The notes beneath the pieces were generated by a model. That model was not told where the DNA came from. It worked only from the letters and a program-made list of their open reading frames with translations, and searched no databases. The position numbers and the translations under genes are program-made. Shown here in pieces: positions 62,551 through 64,000 of a DNA stretch of 64,000 bases; position 1 is the stretch's first letter, and every line of letters begins with the position of its first letter. The DNA comes from Bradyrhizobium sp. G127 (GTDB lineage: Bacteria > Pseudomonadota > Alphaproteobacteria > Rhizobiales > Xanthobacteraceae): positions 1,860,001-1,924,000 of the forward strand of contig NZ_JAKFGN010000001.1 of assembly GCF_021502575.1 (NCBI RefSeq), read 5' to 3'.

Positions 62551-63480
62551 ATGACGACAATCGCCTGTATCGGCGAGTGCATGATCGAACTCTCGCAGGG
62601 CACCGGCAGCCAGCTCATACGCAGCTATGGCGGCGACACGCTGAACACCGCGATCTATCTCGCGCGCCTCGGCGTGAGCGTGGACTATATCACCGCGCTG
62701 GGCGACGATCCGTTCAGCGAGGAGATGATCGATAGCTGGAAAGGCGAAGGCGTCGGCACCGCGCAGGTTATTCGGGTCAAGGGCAAGCTGCCGGGCCTTT
62801 ATGCGATCCGGACCAATGAGGCGGGCGAGCGCTCGTTCTACTACTGGCGCGACAATGCTGCGGCGCGGATGTTGCTCGATCTGCCGGAGACCGGCGATCT
62901 TCTCGCGGCGCTGTCGGACTACGACATGGTCTATCTCTCGGGAATTACGCTTTCGCTATACAGCGCCGACGGCCGCCAGCGCCTGCTCGATGTGCTGCAA
63001 GGCGTGCGCAAGGGCAAGACCCGCGTGGCATTCGACACCAATTTCCGCCCGCAGGGCTGGCCGGAGGTGGATGCCGCGCGCCAGGTCTATCGCGAGATGT
63101 TCGACATCGCCGACATCGTGCTGGCCTCGACGGACGATCTCACCCCGCTGTTCGGTGCGCGGATGCAGGGCGAACTGATCGGCCGGATTGCGGCGCGCGA
63201 GGTGGTCCTGAAACTTGCCACCCCGGCCTGCGTTATCAGGCATGACGGCATCGACTATACCGTAGCAGCGGAGCCGGTCGGCAAGGTGGTGGATACCACG
63301 GCGGCGGGCGACAGTTTTTCGGCGGCCTATATCGCGGCGAGGCTGCGTGGCGCGCCACCGCTGGAAGCGGCGCGGGCGGGGCATCGTTTGGCTGGCGCGG
63401 TGATCGGCCATCGCGGCGCAATCATTCCGCGCGATGCGATGCCGGCCGGCGGGTTGATGCCTGCCGCTGTAATGGAGTGA
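62551..63480 (+). CDS. kdgK: 2-keto-3-deoxygluconate kinase (PfkB family)
   Basis: A 309-residue PfkB-family kinase that phosphorylates 2-keto-3-deoxygluconate to KDPG. PfkB signature 2 is DTTAAGDSFSAAY with Asp254 as catalytic base; the Gly-Gly-Asp-Thr-x-Asn substrate site GGDTLNTA is at 28-35, and VAFDTNFRPQGW is the usual KdgK stretch. It is followed 5 bp later by the KDPG aldolase gene. ATG 62551 chosen; a GTG 9 bp upstream is the alternative. Confidence 0.92.
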   Translation: MTTIACIGECMIELSQGTGSQLIRSYGGDTLNTAIYLARLGVSVDYITALGDDPFSEEMIDSWKGEGVGTAQVIRVKGKLPGLYAIRTNEAGERSFYYWRDNAAARMLLDLPETGDLLAALSDYDMVYLSGITLSLYSADGRQRLLDVLQGVRKGKTRVAFDTNFRPQGWPEVDAARQVYREMFDIADIVLASTDDLTPLFGARMQGELIGRIAAREVVLKLATPACVIRHDGIDYTVAAEPVGKVVDTTAAGDSFSAAYIAARLRGAPPLEAARAGHRLAGAVIGHRGAIIPRDAMPAGGLMPAAVME

Positions 63481-63485
63481 CGGCG

Positions 63486-64000
63486 ATGAGCGGCACATCG
63501 GCCTCGGCAAAGCAGGCGGCGCTGGAACAGATTCTGGTTCCGGCGCGGATCGTGCCGGTGCTGACCATCGACCGCGCCGAGGATGGCGTGCCGCTTGCGC
63601 GCGCGCTGGTCGCGGGCGGCGTGAAGGTGCTCGAAGTGACGTTCCGCACCGAAGCCGCCAGCGCCGCGGCGAAAGCCATCATCGCCGAAGTACCGGACGC
63701 CATCGTCGGCATGGGCACCGTGCTCAATGGCGATGACCTGCGCCGGGCACGCGATCTCGGCGCGCGGTTTGCCGTGAGCCCCGGTGCCACGTTCGAACTG
63801 CTGGACGCCGCATCGGCCAGTGATCTGCCGCTGCTGCCCGGCATAGCAACTTCATCCGAAATCATGCAGGCGCAGGCGAGGGGTTTCAATCTGCTGAAGT
63901 TTTTCCCGGCGGAACAGGCGGGCGGCATTTCCATGCTGCGCGCGTTGTCGGGACCGTTTCCCGCCACGCGGTTTTGTCCGACCGGCGGGATCAATGCGGA
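63486..64000 (+). CDS. eda: KDPG/KHG aldolase, 3' end missing
   Basis: The first 171 codons of the 2-keto-3-deoxy-6-phosphogluconate aldolase, cleaving KDPG to pyruvate and glyceraldehyde-3-phosphate. The active-site Glu50 (VLEVTFRT) and Schiff-base Lys138 (NLLKFFPAE) are present. The usual length is about 205-215, so about 40 residues lie outside. ATG 63486 has GGAG 8 bases upstream. Same operon as kdgK. Confidence 0.94.
   Translation, partial: MSGTSASAKQAALEQILVPARIVPVLTIDRAEDGVPLARALVAGGVKVLEVTFRTEAASAAAKAIIAEVPDAIVGMGTVLNGDDLRRARDLGARFAVSPGATFELLDAASASDLPLLPGIATSSEIMQAQARGFNLLKFFPAEQAGGISMLRALSGPFPATRFCPTGGINA

Noticed and set aside
60455-62560. A 701-codon antisense frame across permease 2 and the DenD-like gene
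   Set aside because: It covers a palindromic repeat and two genes with clear family motifs on the other strand; no recognisable domain.

Overview
The window looks like a GC-rich alphaproteobacterial chromosome, most likely a member of the Nitrobacteraceae/Bradyrhizobiaceae (Bradyrhizobium, Afipia, Tardiphaga or Rhodopseudomonas type). This is inferred from a P450-reductase fusion of CYP102 type, a Pat-type lysine acetyltransferase, several branched-chain-type ABC transporters, phasin/PHA genes, and many short dispersed palindromic repeats between genes. No species call is possible without a search. No tRNA, rRNA, CRISPR array, transposase or phage gene was recognised.

Layout. 1-3484: 3' part of phosphoenolpyruvate carboxylase and a crotonase. 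3556-6059 (minus): a three-gene acyl-CoA operon (DUF35 protein, SCP-x-type thiolase, SDR) ending in an intrinsic terminator. 6224-11745: a cell-surface/glycan region with two divergent glycosyltransferase genes, one carrying two tandem GT32-like domains, then a secreted TPR/beta-barrel protein and a FecR-domain protein. 11749-16749: LysR regulator, zinc alcohol dehydrogenase, Pat acetyltransferase and an unlisted 25-residue membrane peptide. 17045-30098: a storage-lipid region with wax ester synthase/DGAT, epoxide-hydrolase-like protein, CYP102-type P450, a compact two-subunit PHA synthase, acetyltransferase, phasin with a strong upstream palindrome, DUF445 protein, and two paralogous hydrolases flanking the set. 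30304-40427: tandem PilZ protein, a complete branched-chain-type ABC transporter on the minus strand, SlyX, TrhO and an RND/MMPL exporter.

41317-64000 is mostly a catabolic region for hydroxy and sugar acids. A second branched-chain-type ABC transporter (LivM fused to LivG) is followed after 3 bp by an Ldh_2 dehydrogenase, then an HpcH/HpaI aldolase, a UxaA-type dehydratase, an IlvD/Edd dehydratase and an MFS carrier. Two SDRs and a xylonate-dehydratase-like enzyme lie on the minus strand. Divergent from these is a CUT1-type sugar ABC transporter followed by a DenD-like dehydrogenase, 2-keto-3-deoxygluconate kinase and KDPG aldolase (cut by the window edge). Together the genes would import an aldonate, dehydrate it to a 2-keto-3-deoxy acid, phosphorylate and cleave it to pyruvate and glyceraldehyde-3-phosphate. 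The exact sugar acid cannot be read from the sequence.

At least six kinds of palindromic intergenic repeat occur. Several genes appear to use TTG or GTG starts chosen by ribosome-binding-site position. Domain positions are by reading, without database searches.
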